A DNA stretch of 64,000 bases from assembly GCF_019511665.1 (NCBI RefSeq), contig NZ_JAEUAW010000005.1:124001-188000 (forward strand). The letters run 5' to 3'. Below are positions 17,256 through 25,483 of the stretch, one piece after another. The stretch is from Microbacterium jejuense. GTDB taxonomy: Bacteria > Actinomycetota > Actinomycetes > Actinomycetales > Microbacteriaceae. The notes under the pieces are model-generated. The model made no database searches. It was not told the origin of the DNA and saw nothing but the letters and a program-made list of their open reading frames with translations. Numbering within the stretch: the stretch's first letter is position 1; every line of letters begins with the position of its first letter. The translations under genes were made by a program, and so were the position numbers.

Positions 17256-18497
17256 ATGAGCCTGAGCCATCACCTCGGACGCATGTCGGGCAGGAACCCC
17301 GGGGAGGCGCACCGCACCGCGACTCCGCTGGAGCTGCTCTTCGACCTCACCTTCGTGGTGGCCTTCAGCCAGATCTCCGGTCAGATGGCGCACTACCTCG
17401 AGCTCGGCCACGTGTCGACCGCGCTCATCGGGTTCGGCTTCTCGACGTTCGCGGTCGCGTGGGCGTGGATCAACTACTCGTGGCTCGCGTCGGCGTACGA
17501 CACCGACGACATCTACTTCCGCGTCGCGACCCTCATCGTGATGGTGGGCGTGCTGATCGTGGCCCTCGGCGTGCCCGATGTCTTCCACTCGATCGAGGAG
17601 GGCGCCTTCCTCGACAACACCGTCATGGTCGCCGGGTACGTCGTGATGCGCGTCGCCACGATCGCCCTGTGGGTCCGCGCCGCCGTCCACGACGAGGCAC
17701 GGCGCAAGACCTGCGTCGCCTACATCGTCAACATCTCGATCGCCCAGCTCGGGTGGATCGCCCTCATCTTCCTGAACATGCCCGTCGGCATCACGCTGGT
17801 GTTCACGACGCTCATCTCGCTGTTCGAGCTGGCCGGCCCGATCTTCGCCGAGAAGCGGTTCGGCCCGACGCCGTGGCACGCGCATCACATCGCCGAGCGC
17901 TATGGGCTGCTCGTGATCATCACCCTCGGCGAGGTCATCCTGGGCACGATCATGGCGATCTCGGCAGTGGTGCAGGACGAGACGCTCGGCTGGTCGTTCG
18001 AGGCGGGTCTCATCGCGTTCAGCGGCACGGCGCTCGCGTTCGGCATGTGGTGGAACTACTTCGCGATCCCCTTCGGCGCCGTCCTCGAGCGGCATCGCTG
18101 GCGCGCTTTTCCGTGGGGGTATCTGCATCTGTTCGTGTTCGGCTCGCTCGTCGCCGTCGGCGCGGGACTGCACGTCGCCGCGAACGTGATCGCGCATCAC
18201 GCGCATGTCGACACCACGTTCGCCGTGCTGAGCATCGCGATCCCGGTGCTCGTGTACGAGACCTTCCTCTTCGGCATCTACGCGCTGACGGTCATGCAGT
18301 TCGACCCGTTCCACATCTGGCTCTACCTGGGTTCGGTCGCCATGCTCGCCGCGGCGGTCGTCGCCGTTGCGCTGGGCGCGTCGCTCGGCGTCGCGCTGCT
18401 GCTCGTCGCGTGCGCCCCCGCCGTGGTGGTCGTCGGCTACGAGACGGTGGGCTGGCGTCACGGCGCCGAGATGCTCGAGCGCGCGCGCCAGACGTGA
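17256..18497 (+). CDS. Low temperature requirement protein A (LtrA) family membrane protein
   Basis: The 413-residue product has about eleven membrane helices and the family opening ATPLELLFDLTFVVAFSQIS, with HHIAERYGLLVIITLGEVIL in the centre. LtrA was named from Listeria, where it is needed for growth in the cold; the molecular function is unknown. The ATG follows TATCTT (17244-17249) by six bases. An upstream in-frame GTG exists but would overlap that promoter. The trp leader starts 44 bases downstream. Confidence 0.85.
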   Translation: MSLSHHLGRMSGRNPGEAHRTATPLELLFDLTFVVAFSQISGQMAHYLELGHVSTALIGFGFSTFAVAWAWINYSWLASAYDTDDIYFRVATLIVMVGVLIVALGVPDVFHSIEEGAFLDNTVMVAGYVVMRVATIALWVRAAVHDEARRKTCVAYIVNISIAQLGWIALIFLNMPVGITLVFTTLISLFELAGPIFAEKRFGPTPWHAHHIAERYGLLVIITLGEVILGTIMAISAVVQDETLGWSFEAGLIAFSGTALAFGMWWNYFAIPFGAVLERHRWRAFPWGYLHLFVFGSLVAVGAGLHVAANVIAHHAHVDTTFAVLSIAIPVLVYETFLFGIYALTVMQFDPFHIWLYLGSVAMLAAAVVAVALGASLGVALLLVACAPAVVVVGYETVGWRHGAEMLERARQT

Positions 18498-18528
18498 GCT
18501 CGCGACCGACGCCGCGCAGCACGTGTGG

Positions 18529-18534
18529 TAGGTT
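18529..18534 (+). promoter_or_regulatory. -10 box (TAGGTT) of the trp attenuator transcript
   Basis: TAGGTT ends six bases before the ATG of the leader peptide, so transcription probably begins at or next to that ATG. No clear -35 box is seen. Confidence 0.5.
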
Positions 18535-18540
18535 CGGCGC

Positions 18541-18576
18541 ATGTCCGCACGCCTCACCTGGTGGCTCACCGCATAG
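18541..18576 (+). CDS. trpL: trp operon leader peptide (MSARLTWWLTA)
   Basis: An 11-codon reading frame encodes MSARLTWWLTA with two tandem Trp codons at positions 7-8, the hallmark of a tryptophan attenuation peptide. It ends inside the first hairpin of the attenuator, and a Rho-independent terminator and a fused anthranilate synthase gene follow. There is no ribosome binding site; TAGGTT lies six bases before the ATG, so it is probably translated from a leaderless mRNA. Ribosome stalling at the Trp codons under Trp starvation should favour the antiterminator. Confidence 0.88.
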   Translation: MSARLTWWLTA

Positions 18577-18605
18577 GCGGTGGGTTTCGCGTGACTCAGA
18601 CCGCC
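18565..18605 (+). promoter_or_regulatory. trp attenuator: pause hairpin (1:2) and antiterminator (2:3)
   Basis: Hairpin 1:2 pairs CTCACCGC (18565-18572) with GCGGTGGG (18577-18584) around the loop ATAG, with one G-U pair. The competing antiterminator pairs GGCGGT (18576-18581) with ACCGCC (18600-18605), which is also part of the terminator stem. The tandem Trp codons sit at 18559-18564, directly before strand 1, so a stalled ribosome would free strand 2. Confidence 0.75.
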
Positions 18606-18625
18606 CCCGGGGCGGTCTTCTTTTT
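18598..18625 (+). terminator. trp attenuator terminator (3:4)
   Basis: AGACCGCCC pairs with GGGCGGTCT (18598-18618) with a three-base loop, followed by TCTTTTT. This is the best Rho-independent terminator in the window. It lies before the anthranilate synthase gene, not after a gene, as expected for attenuation. Confidence 0.85.
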
Positions 18626-18664
18626 CGTAAGGGAAGCCTCCCCCACGACGAAAGACCCACAGCC

Positions 18665-20638
18665 ATGACCGGCCTCGCCCACCGCCCCCTCCGCGAGATC
18701 GCCCAGAGCGGCCTTCCCTTCGCCCTCATCGCCCGCGACGGCGCCACCGTCGAGGTGCTCGCCGGTGACGTCGTCGACGTCGACCTGCTGGGCGACATCC
18801 CCCTCGAGGGCCCCGACGGCACGCCGCGCGAGGTGCTCGCGCTCGTGCCGTTCCGGCAGGTCCGCGAGCGCGGCTTCGAGTGTCACGACGACGGCGCGCC
18901 GCTGCGCTGCCTCGTCGTGAACGAGCGCGCGTCGATCCCCCGCGACGACGCACTGGCCCAGCTGCCCGCCGAGCCGGTCGCGCTCGACCAGCCGGGCTTC
19001 GACATCGGCGACGAGGAGTACGCCCACATCGTGCGCCGTGTGATCGCCGATGAGATCGGGCGTGGCGAGGGCGCGAACTTCGTCATCCGCCGTGATTTCA
19101 CCGCGGGAGTGTCGACGGATGCCGCCACCGCAGCACTCACGTGGTTCCGGGCTCTGCTCGAGCACGAGCGGGGGGCGTACTGGACGTTCGCGGTCGTGAC
19201 GCCCGGGCATGTGGCGGTCGGCGCCAGCCCTGAGGCGCACGTGAGCGCGCGCGACGGCGTCGTGACGATGAACCCCATCTCGGGCACGTTCCGCCACCCG
19301 GCCGGAGGGGCGACCGTCGAGACGCTCACCGAGTTCCTGCGGTCGACGAAAGAGACCGAGGAGCTCTTCATGGTCGTCGACGAAGAGCTCAAGATGATGA
19401 GCGCGGTCTGCTCGGACGGCGGACGCATCACCGGGCCGCACCTCAAGGAGATGTCGCGTCTCACGCACACCGAGTACGTGCTGCGCGGCCGCAGCAGGCT
19501 CGATCCGCGCGACATCCTGCGCGAGACGATGTTCGCTCCGACTGTGACCGGCTCGCCGATGCAGAACGCGTGCACCGTCATCACGCGTCACGAGACCACG
19601 CCGCGCGGCTACTACTCCGGCGTGGCCGCCCTGTTCACGCCGCGCGAGACCCTGCTCGCGGACGAGCCCACCCACGACCTCGATGCGCCGATCCTGATCC
19701 GCACCGCGTATCTGCAGGACGGCCGGCTGCGCGTGCCCGTCGGCGCGACCCTCGTGCGTCACTCCGACCCGTACGGCGAAGTCGGCGAGACGCACGGCAA
19801 GGCGGCCGGGGTGCTCGGCGCCATCGGCGCCGTGCCGCGCGACGCGGTCGCCGAGAAGGCGGCCGGCGACATCCGCGAAGCGGGCGGCGCGGCGGTGCTC
19901 GACGCCGTCGCCGGCGGCGGAGCGGCCGAGATCGACGAGGATGCTCCCGCCGCCGCGCCGCGGCGCCTGGCCGACGATCCGGCGATCGCCGATCTGCTGG
20001 CGTCGCGCAACGCGCGCCTCGCCGAGTTCTGGCTGAAGCCGCAGGGCACGTCCGGCCCGGCACCGTTCGCCGGCCGGTCGGCACTGGTCGTCGACGCCGA
20101 GGATCGCTTCACGACGATGCTCGCTCACCAGCTGCGCCACCTCGGCCTTGCCGTCGAGATCGTTCCCTGGAACGAGGTCACGGATGCGCAGATCGACGCC
20201 GCCGAGCTGCTGGTGTCGGGCCCCGGACCGGGCGACCCGCGGGATGCCGCCAACCCGCGGATCCGCCGCATGCGCGATGTCGTCGCACGCCGCCGCGCAG
20301 CCGGCGCTCCCCTGCTCGCGGTGTGCCTCAGCCACCAGATCCTCGCCGACTCGTTCGGGATCGACCTCGCACCGCTGGACGCCCCGCATCAGGGTCTGCA
20401 GAAGACCGTGGACGTGTTCGGCGTGCCGGCGTCGATCGGCTTCTACAACACCTTCACGGCGCGCGTGCCCGTCGGCACCGCGCACGTCGGCGGGGCCGAT
20501 GTGGCCGCCGACGCCGCGGGTGATGTCTACGCGCTTCGCGGTCGCGGCTTCGCGTCCGTGCAGGGGCATCTCGAGTCGATCCTGTCGCGCGACGGCATGA
20601 CGACGCTGCAGCGCCTGGTCGAGCAGTCGTTCGCCTGA
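18665..20638 (+). CDS. trpEG: Fused anthranilate synthase, components I and II (PhzE-like TrpEG)
   Basis: The 657-residue product joins a chorismate-binding domain (about residues 110-385) to a type I glutamine amidotransferase domain (about 470-650). The first has ASPEAHVSARDG, NPISGTFRHP and EELFMVVDEELKMM; the second has SGPGPGDPRD, LLAVCLSHQ with the nucleophile Cys near 554, and QGHLES with the His-Glu pair. It should make anthranilate from chorismate and glutamine. Its motifs resemble PhzE (ADIC synthase) more than classical TrpE, and the usual N-terminal Trp-feedback domain is short. No phenazine genes are near, and the upstream trp attenuator argues for a role in tryptophan synthesis. 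ATG chosen by homology. Confidence 0.88.
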   Translation: MTGLAHRPLREIAQSGLPFALIARDGATVEVLAGDVVDVDLLGDIPLEGPDGTPREVLALVPFRQVRERGFECHDDGAPLRCLVVNERASIPRDDALAQLPAEPVALDQPGFDIGDEEYAHIVRRVIADEIGRGEGANFVIRRDFTAGVSTDAATAALTWFRALLEHERGAYWTFAVVTPGHVAVGASPEAHVSARDGVVTMNPISGTFRHPAGGATVETLTEFLRSTKETEELFMVVDEELKMMSAVCSDGGRITGPHLKEMSRLTHTEYVLRGRSRLDPRDILRETMFAPTVTGSPMQNACTVITRHETTPRGYYSGVAALFTPRETLLADEPTHDLDAPILIRTAYLQDGRLRVPVGATLVRHSDPYGEVGETHGKAAGVLGAIGAVPRDAVAEKAAGDIREAGGAAVLDAVAGGGAAEIDEDAPAAAPRRLADDPAIADLLASRNARLAEFWLKPQGTSGPAPFAGRSALVVDAEDRFTTMLAHQLRHLGLAVEIVPWNEVTDAQIDAAELLVSGPGPGDPRDAANPRIRRMRDVVARRRAAGAPLLAVCLSHQILADSFGIDLAPLDAPHQGLQKTVDVFGVPASIGFYNTFTARVPVGTAHVGGADVAADAAGDVYALRGRGFASVQGHLESILSRDGMTTLQRLVEQSFA

Positions 20639-20651
20639 TCCGACCCGCGCG

Positions 20652-20915
20652 TCGTCGAGCGAGCGACCCCCGCTCGTCGAGCGAGCGAACCCCCGGTCGT
20701 TGAGCGAGCGCCCCCGGGTCGTCGAGCGAGCGGCCTCCGGTCGTTGAGCGAGCGACGAAGGAGCGAGACGAAACGCCCCGGTCGCACGAGAAACCTCCGC
20801 CCGGCCGCGTTTCGTCTCCGCGCGCCAGAGCGCGCTCCGCTCACCGACCGGGAGCCGAGCTCATCCAGCGCGCTCCGCTCAACGACCGGGAGCCGAGCTC
20901 ATCCAGCGCGCCCGC
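20652..20915. repeat. Dispersed palindromic repeat region with two tandem arrays
   Basis: Five copies of TCGTYGAGCGAGCG start at 20652, 20674, 20697, 20719 and 20741 (22-23 base period). GAGACGAAACGC (20764-20775) then faces GCGTTTCGTCTC (20807-20818). A second array follows, with copies of CTCAMCGACCG starting 37-38 bases apart near 20840, 20878 and 20915. The last copy overlaps the stop codon of the sigma factor gene. The same element family occurs at 27158-27480 and near 46155. Confidence 0.8.
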
Positions 20916-22199
20916 TCACCGACCGGCGCTCCCCGCCCGCGCAGCGAGCAGTCGCCGCTCGGCCTCGTTGGCGGTGAGCTCGAGCGCCCGCAGGTCGGCG
21001 GCGAGCGCCTCGTCGTCGCGGCCGAGGTCCCGCAGCAGCGAGGCCCGCACCGCGTGCCACAGGTGTGAGCGCGACAGGTGCTCGGCCAGCGCATCGACCT
21101 CGTCGAGTGCCGCAGCAGCCCCCTCGACGCGCGCGAGGGCCACCGCCCGGTTGAGGCGCACGACCGGGCTGCCGTCGTAGGCGAGCAGCATGTCGTAGAG
21201 GGTGAGCACCTGCAGCCAGTCGGTCGATGCGGCATCCGGGGCATCCGCATGGCACGCGGCGATGGCCGCGTGCAGCTGCCAGCGCCCTGGCCGGCGCAGG
21301 CGCGCCGCGCGCTCCAGCTCGTCGCGGGCACCGGCGAGCAGTCCGGCATCCCAGCGGGCGCGATCCTGATCGGCCAGCAGGACGAGCTCGCCGTCGACCG
21401 ACCGCGCCGACTCTCGGGCCCGGTGGAACCGCAGCAGCGCCAGCAGACCGTGCGCCTCCGCGGAGCGCGGCAGCGCGCCGGCGATCACCTCGGCGAGCCA
21501 CAGCGCGTCATCGGCGATGTCGCGGTCGGCGGCGGCATCGGCACCCGCGACGAAGTGCGCCTCGCTGTACATGACCGAGACGATCGTCAGCACGAGATCG
21601 AGGCGCGCAGCCGCGTCCGGACCGGAGGGCACGCGCAGCGGGATGCCGCTGTCGGCGATCTTGCGCTTGGCCCGCGAGATGCGCTGCCCGGTCGCCGGCT
21701 CGGTTGAGAACGTGGCACGCGCGATCTGCGCCGTCGTCAGGCCGCACACGGCCCGCAGCGTCAGCGCGAGCTGAGCCTCGGGTGCGAGAGCGGGGTGGCA
21801 GCAGCCGAACAGCAGCGGCAGGCGCTCGTCGGCGGGCGTCACGGCTCCGGCCGGCGCCCGCTCCGGCAGCAGGGCGACCTTGTCGCGCAGCACCCGCGCG
21901 CGCCGCACCCGGTCGAGCGCGTTGTGGCGCGCGGCCTGCATGAGCCACGCGCCCGGCTTCGGCGGAATCCCGCGGCGCCGCCACTCCCGCAGCGCCTCCT
22001 CGACGGCCTCGGCGACCGCCTCCTCGGCGACGTCGAAGCTGCCGAACGACATCGTCAGGGCCGCGATGATGCGAGCGGAGTCCTCGCGGACGACGGCGGC
22101 GAGGAGCCGATCGGATGCCGCGGCCCCGGCGTCTCCCGCGGCGGCGGGCTCGCCCCGGCCGTCGGTCGGGCCGCGGGCCGCGGCATCCGATCCGGTCAT
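20916..22199 (-). CDS. ECF sigma factor with C-terminal TPR-like extension (ECF42/DUF6596 type)
   Basis: The 427-residue product has sigma-2 and sigma-4 regions (ARIIAALTMSFGSFDVAEEA, PGAWLMQAARHNALDRVRRA, and ATGQRISRAKRKI) and a long helical C-terminal half of the DUF6596 type with repeat-like helices. This layout and the neighbouring DGPF/YCII gene define the ECF42 group, which has no classical anti-sigma factor; the C-terminal extension is thought to be needed for activity. The ATG overlaps the stop codon of the YCII gene (TGATG), so translation is coupled. The stop codon lies inside a dispersed repeat. Target genes are unknown. Confidence 0.88.
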   Translation of the reverse strand: MTGSDAAARGPTDGRGEPAAAGDAGAAASDRLLAAVVREDSARIIAALTMSFGSFDVAEEAVAEAVEEALREWRRRGIPPKPGAWLMQAARHNALDRVRRARVLRDKVALLPERAPAGAVTPADERLPLLFGCCHPALAPEAQLALTLRAVCGLTTAQIARATFSTEPATGQRISRAKRKIADSGIPLRVPSGPDAAARLDLVLTIVSVMYSEAHFVAGADAAADRDIADDALWLAEVIAGALPRSAEAHGLLALLRFHRARESARSVDGELVLLADQDRARWDAGLLAGARDELERAARLRRPGRWQLHAAIAACHADAPDAASTDWLQVLTLYDMLLAYDGSPVVRLNRAVALARVEGAAAALDEVDALAEHLSRSHLWHAVRASLLRDLGRDDEALAADLRALELTANEAERRLLAARAGSAGR

Positions 22200-22564
22200 C
22201 ACTCGAACTGGCTGTAGTCGGTCACCATGGGGCGGATCTCGATCGCGACACCGGGCAGCTCCAGCGACGGCCAGGTCTTGACCAGCTCGATGGCGGCGTC
22301 GAGGTCGGGGACGTCGATCACGCTGAAGCCGCCGACGACCTCCTTCGCCTCAGAGAACGGGCCGTCGACCACGACGGGACCGTCGGCGCCGTGCTTCACC
22401 GTGGTCGCCGTCGTGACCGGCAGCAGCTCCGCGCCGCCGTCGGCGATCTGCTCGGAGTTCGTCTGGAACCACTCCCAGATGCGCCCGTAGACCGCCTTGG
22501 CGCGTTCTTCGGGCACCGCCGCGTCGAGCTCCGGCGTCGAGGTGAACATGATGACGTACTTCAT
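22199..22564 (-). CDS. DGPF/YCII-family protein
   Basis: The 121-residue product begins MKYVIMFTSTPELD and contains VVVDGPFSEAKEVVGGFSVI, the DGPF motif of the YCII-related family. Such small proteins accompany ECF42 sigma factors in many actinobacteria; they have a ferredoxin-like fold and no settled function. A GAAAGGA box precedes the ATG. It is the first gene of a two-gene unit with the sigma factor, overlapping it by one base. Confidence 0.88.
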   Translation of the reverse strand: MKYVIMFTSTPELDAAVPEERAKAVYGRIWEWFQTNSEQIADGGAELLPVTTATTVKHGADGPVVVDGPFSEAKEVVGGFSVIDVPDLDAAIELVKTWPSLELPGVAIEIRPMVTDYSQFE

Positions 22565-22658
22565 GGCCCGTGTCCTTTCGTCAGGGGAACCGTTACATCC
22601 CCACAGCGAACGGGCAAGGGCGTTTTCGACAATCGCGCCGAAGAATCCCGCGAAAGCG

Positions 22659-23954
22659 TCAGCCGAGCGTGACCGGATTGAAGATGTCGGCCAGCACGAG
22701 GACGGCTCCCATGGCGATGAGGGCGATCACCACGATGAAGGTGAGGGGCACGAGCTTCGTGGCATCGACCGGCTTCGGAGGCGGACGCCGGAAGAGCTTC
22801 GCCCACACGCGCTTGATGCCCTCCCACAGCGCGACGGCGATGTGCCCGCCGTCCAGCGGCAGCAGCGGGATCAGGTTGAAGACGAAGAGCGCGATGTTCA
22901 GCGACGCCAGCAGCTGCAGGAACCCGGCGACGCGGTTGAGCACGGGCGCGTCCGCTGCGGCGACCTCACCCGACAGGCGCCCCGCGCCGACGATGCTGAG
23001 CGGCCCGTTCGGGTCGCGCTCGGCGCCGGTCACGAGATCGACGGCGGTGTTCCACACCTTCGCCGGCAGCTGCCAGATGATGCCGGCGACGGCGCCGACC
23101 TGCTGCACGGCCGCCTCGGGGCCGGCCCAGATCGGCTGCTTCACGTATTCGACGGTCGGCCCGATCCCCACGAAGCCGACCTCCTCGGTAGCGGTGGAGC
23201 CGTCCGCGGACGTCACGGTGCTCTCGACGGTCGCAGGCGTCACCTGAACGGTGTGCTGCTCGCCGTCGCGCTCGATGACGAAGGCCAGCTGCTCGCCCGG
23301 CGACGAACGGATGATCGCGGATGCCTCGTCGAAGTCCGCGACCGGCTGCCCGTCGATCGACACGATCGTGTCGCCGGGCTCGAGGCCCGCTTCGGCGGCG
23401 GGTGCCGTGGGGTCGGACGCGGTGCACTCGGACGACGTCGTCGACGGCACGCACTCCGACAGCCGCGCGATCGTCGTGGTGGCCGTCTGCAGGCCGATGC
23501 CCGTGAACAGCACGGCGAACAGCACCACCGCGAACAGGAAGTTCATGAGCGGCCCGCCGAGCATGACGATGATGCGCTTGTACACCGGCAGCCGGTAGAA
23601 GACGCGGGTGTCGTCCTCGCCCTGGAGGGTCTCGTCGTTGGCGACGCGCGCGTCCTGCACCATCGTCGCGAAGAATCCGCCCGCGGCGCGTCCGCTGCGG
23701 CTGGTCGCCGCCGGCGACGGCGGGTACATGCCCGCCATCGAGATGTAGCCGCCCAGCGGGATGGCCTTGAACCCGTACTGCGTCTCACCGCGACGGCGCG
23801 ACCACAGCGTGGGTCCGAAGCCGATCATGTACTGACCCACGCGGACGCCGAACCTCTTCGCCGGCCAGAGGTGCCCCAGCTCGTGGAGCGCGATCGACGC
23901 CGCAAGGCCCACGACCATGAGCACGACACCGACGACGAAGGCGAGGATCTCCAC
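22659..23954 (-). CDS. Site-2 (M50) zinc metalloprotease, RseP-like
   Basis: The 431-residue product has the HELGH zinc motif in the first membrane helix, a PDZ domain in the middle (EAGLEPGDTIVSIDGQPVADF) and the second active-site motif in NLIPLLPLDGGH near the C-terminus. RseP-type proteases cut membrane-bound regulators such as anti-sigma factors. It belongs to the usual actinobacterial order dxr, site-2 protease, ispG. The GTG start gives VEILAFVVGVVLM and follows TACCGT (23961-23966) by six bases; the open frame upstream is not conserved-looking. Confidence 0.92.
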   Translation of the reverse strand: MEILAFVVGVVLMVVGLAASIALHELGHLWPAKRFGVRVGQYMIGFGPTLWSRRRGETQYGFKAIPLGGYISMAGMYPPSPAATSRSGRAAGGFFATMVQDARVANDETLQGEDDTRVFYRLPVYKRIIVMLGGPLMNFLFAVVLFAVLFTGIGLQTATTTIARLSECVPSTTSSECTASDPTAPAAEAGLEPGDTIVSIDGQPVADFDEASAIIRSSPGEQLAFVIERDGEQHTVQVTPATVESTVTSADGSTATEEVGFVGIGPTVEYVKQPIWAGPEAAVQQVGAVAGIIWQLPAKVWNTAVDLVTGAERDPNGPLSIVGAGRLSGEVAAADAPVLNRVAGFLQLLASLNIALFVFNLIPLLPLDGGHIAVALWEGIKRVWAKLFRRPPPKPVDATKLVPLTFIVVIALIAMGAVLVLADIFNPVTLG

Positions 23955-24045
23955 AGGATCACGGTACCCGCGCCTGCCTTTGAGTTGGGTGTGACGGTCT
24001 CGCGTAGGCTCGTGGCAGGGCACCGGTCGACAGAAGCGAGGAGCC

Positions 24046-24621
24046 GTGACGTCACGCCACGCCCGCGCGCTGCGCGGCACCGCCGCCGCGGCGGTCGCCA
24101 CCCTCGTCGCCGCCACCGCCCACACGCTCGCCGGCGGCGGACCTCCCGCGCCCCTGCTCGTGGCGGCCGTCGCGATCCTCGTCGCCCCGTTCGGCGTCGC
24201 CCTCGCGGGCCGCCGGCTCTCGGCCTGGCGCGTCGGAGCGACGGTGCTCGCCAGTCAGGCCGTCTTCCATGCGGCGTTCGCGCTCACCGCGGGCGCCGAC
24301 CCGTCCGCCGCACACGGCCACCATGTAACGGTCCTCGCGGGCGGAACCACGCCCGTCGCCCTCCCCGACGCCCCGATGCTCGTCGCGCACGTGCTGGCCG
24401 CGGTCGCCACCGTCGCCGCGCTGTACAGCGGAGAGCGGATGCTGCAAGCCCTGGGCCGCGGCATCCGCTCACTGCTCGCGCGCGTCCGCGTCGTCGCCCC
24501 GCCGCCGTCCGTCCCCGCGCTCGTCGCGGCGCAGCGCGAGCGCACGGCGCGCCCTGCGCGCATCGTGCTGTCGGGCGTCACCCGGCGGGGTCCGCCGGCT
24601 TTCGTCACCGCGACGCACTGA
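24046..24621 (+). CDS. Membrane protein of unknown function, linked to YcnI
   Basis: The 191-residue product has four or so hydrophobic stretches, a His-rich loop (AAHGHHV) and a basic, Pro-rich C-terminal tail. I do not recognise the family. A GAGGAG box lies just before the GTG start and TAGGCT about 35 bases upstream is a likely -10 box. The next gene, 97 bases downstream on the same strand, encodes a YcnI copper-binding protein, so a role in copper handling is possible but unproven. Confidence 0.7.
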   Translation: MTSRHARALRGTAAAAVATLVAATAHTLAGGGPPAPLLVAAVAILVAPFGVALAGRRLSAWRVGATVLASQAVFHAAFALTAGADPSAAHGHHVTVLAGGTTPVALPDAPMLVAHVLAAVATVAALYSGERMLQALGRGIRSLLARVRVVAPPPSVPALVAAQRERTARPARIVLSGVTRRGPPAFVTATH

Positions 24622-24718
24622 GCGTCGCATCCGCACCGCCCGCGCATCCGGCCCGGACGGTGATCTCCGCCGTGCGCGCGGCCGCTGTGCCGCGCGCCGA
24701 AGACGAAAGACGATTCCC

Positions 24719-25423
24719 ATGACCACCACCACTCGTTCCTCCCGCCGCCCCCTCGCCCTCGCCGCCGTCGCCCTCGGGTCGGGCCTCGTACTGGCTCTCG
24801 GCGCGCCTCTCGCCGCCTCGGCGCACGTGCACGTGGACCCCGGAGCGGCCGCCGCGGGCGCCACCGAGACGCTCACGTTCTCGTTCGCCCATGGCTGCGA
24901 CGACTCCCCCACCACCGCGCTGGCGATCGACATCCCCGAGGGCGTGGCGAACGCCACGCCCGTCGTCCAGGGCGGCTGGACGATCACGCGCGAGCTCGGC
25001 ACCGACGGTGTTCCGACGCGCGTCGTGTTCACGGCGGACACGCCCGTCGAGAGCGGCCTGAAGGCCTCGGTCGCGATGGATGTGCTGTTCGCCGAGTCGG
25101 CCGCCGACTCCGAGCTCGCCTTCCCCGTGACGCAGACCTGCGCGGTCGGCGAGACCGCATGGACGCAGGTCGCCGAGGACGACCAGGATCCGGAGGATCT
25201 CGACGCGCCCGCCCCCGTGGTGACGGTGGGTGCGGTCGCCGACACCGACGCGGACGGCGGCCACCACGACGACGGGGTGGATGCCGCAGCCGACGATGAG
25301 ACGGCGGTGGCGGCATCCACCGATTCCGCCGACCCGGTCGCGCGCTGGCTCGCCGCAGGAGGCCTGGTCGCGGGCATCGCGGCCCTCGTCGTCGTCCTGG
25401 TGCGAGGCCGCCGCCGCGCCTGA
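24719..25423 (+). CDS. YcnI-family (DUF1775) copper-binding membrane-anchored protein
   Basis: The 234-residue product has a signal peptide ending LAASA, so the mature protein begins HVHVDPG, matching the YcnI family in which the N-terminal His coordinates copper. A DUF1775 beta domain follows, then an acidic, His-containing linker (GGHHDDGVDAAADDET) and a C-terminal membrane helix with a basic tail. It should sit outside the cell, tethered to the membrane, and act in copper trafficking. A GACGAAAGACG stretch precedes the ATG. Confidence 0.87.
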   Translation: MTTTTRSSRRPLALAAVALGSGLVLALGAPLAASAHVHVDPGAAAAGATETLTFSFAHGCDDSPTTALAIDIPEGVANATPVVQGGWTITRELGTDGVPTRVVFTADTPVESGLKASVAMDVLFAESAADSELAFPVTQTCAVGETAWTQVAEDDQDPEDLDAPAPVVTVGAVADTDADGGHHDDGVDAAADDETAVAASTDSADPVARWLAAGGLVAGIAALVVVLVRGRRRA

Positions 25424-25483
25424 CCGGTCGCCGCACGGCGCTCGCCCGCGCAGGGGCGGGCGCCGTGCGAAGATGGATGCGCC

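Noticed and set aside
18665..20638. Phenazine (phzE) biosynthesis gene
   Set aside because: The enzyme is PhzE-like, but no other phz gene is near and a tryptophan attenuator controls it.
20652..20754. Regularly spaced repeats that look like a small CRISPR array
   Set aside because: Repeats are 14 bases with 8-9 base gaps, the gaps are similar to each other, and no cas gene is near. It is a dispersed intergenic repeat.
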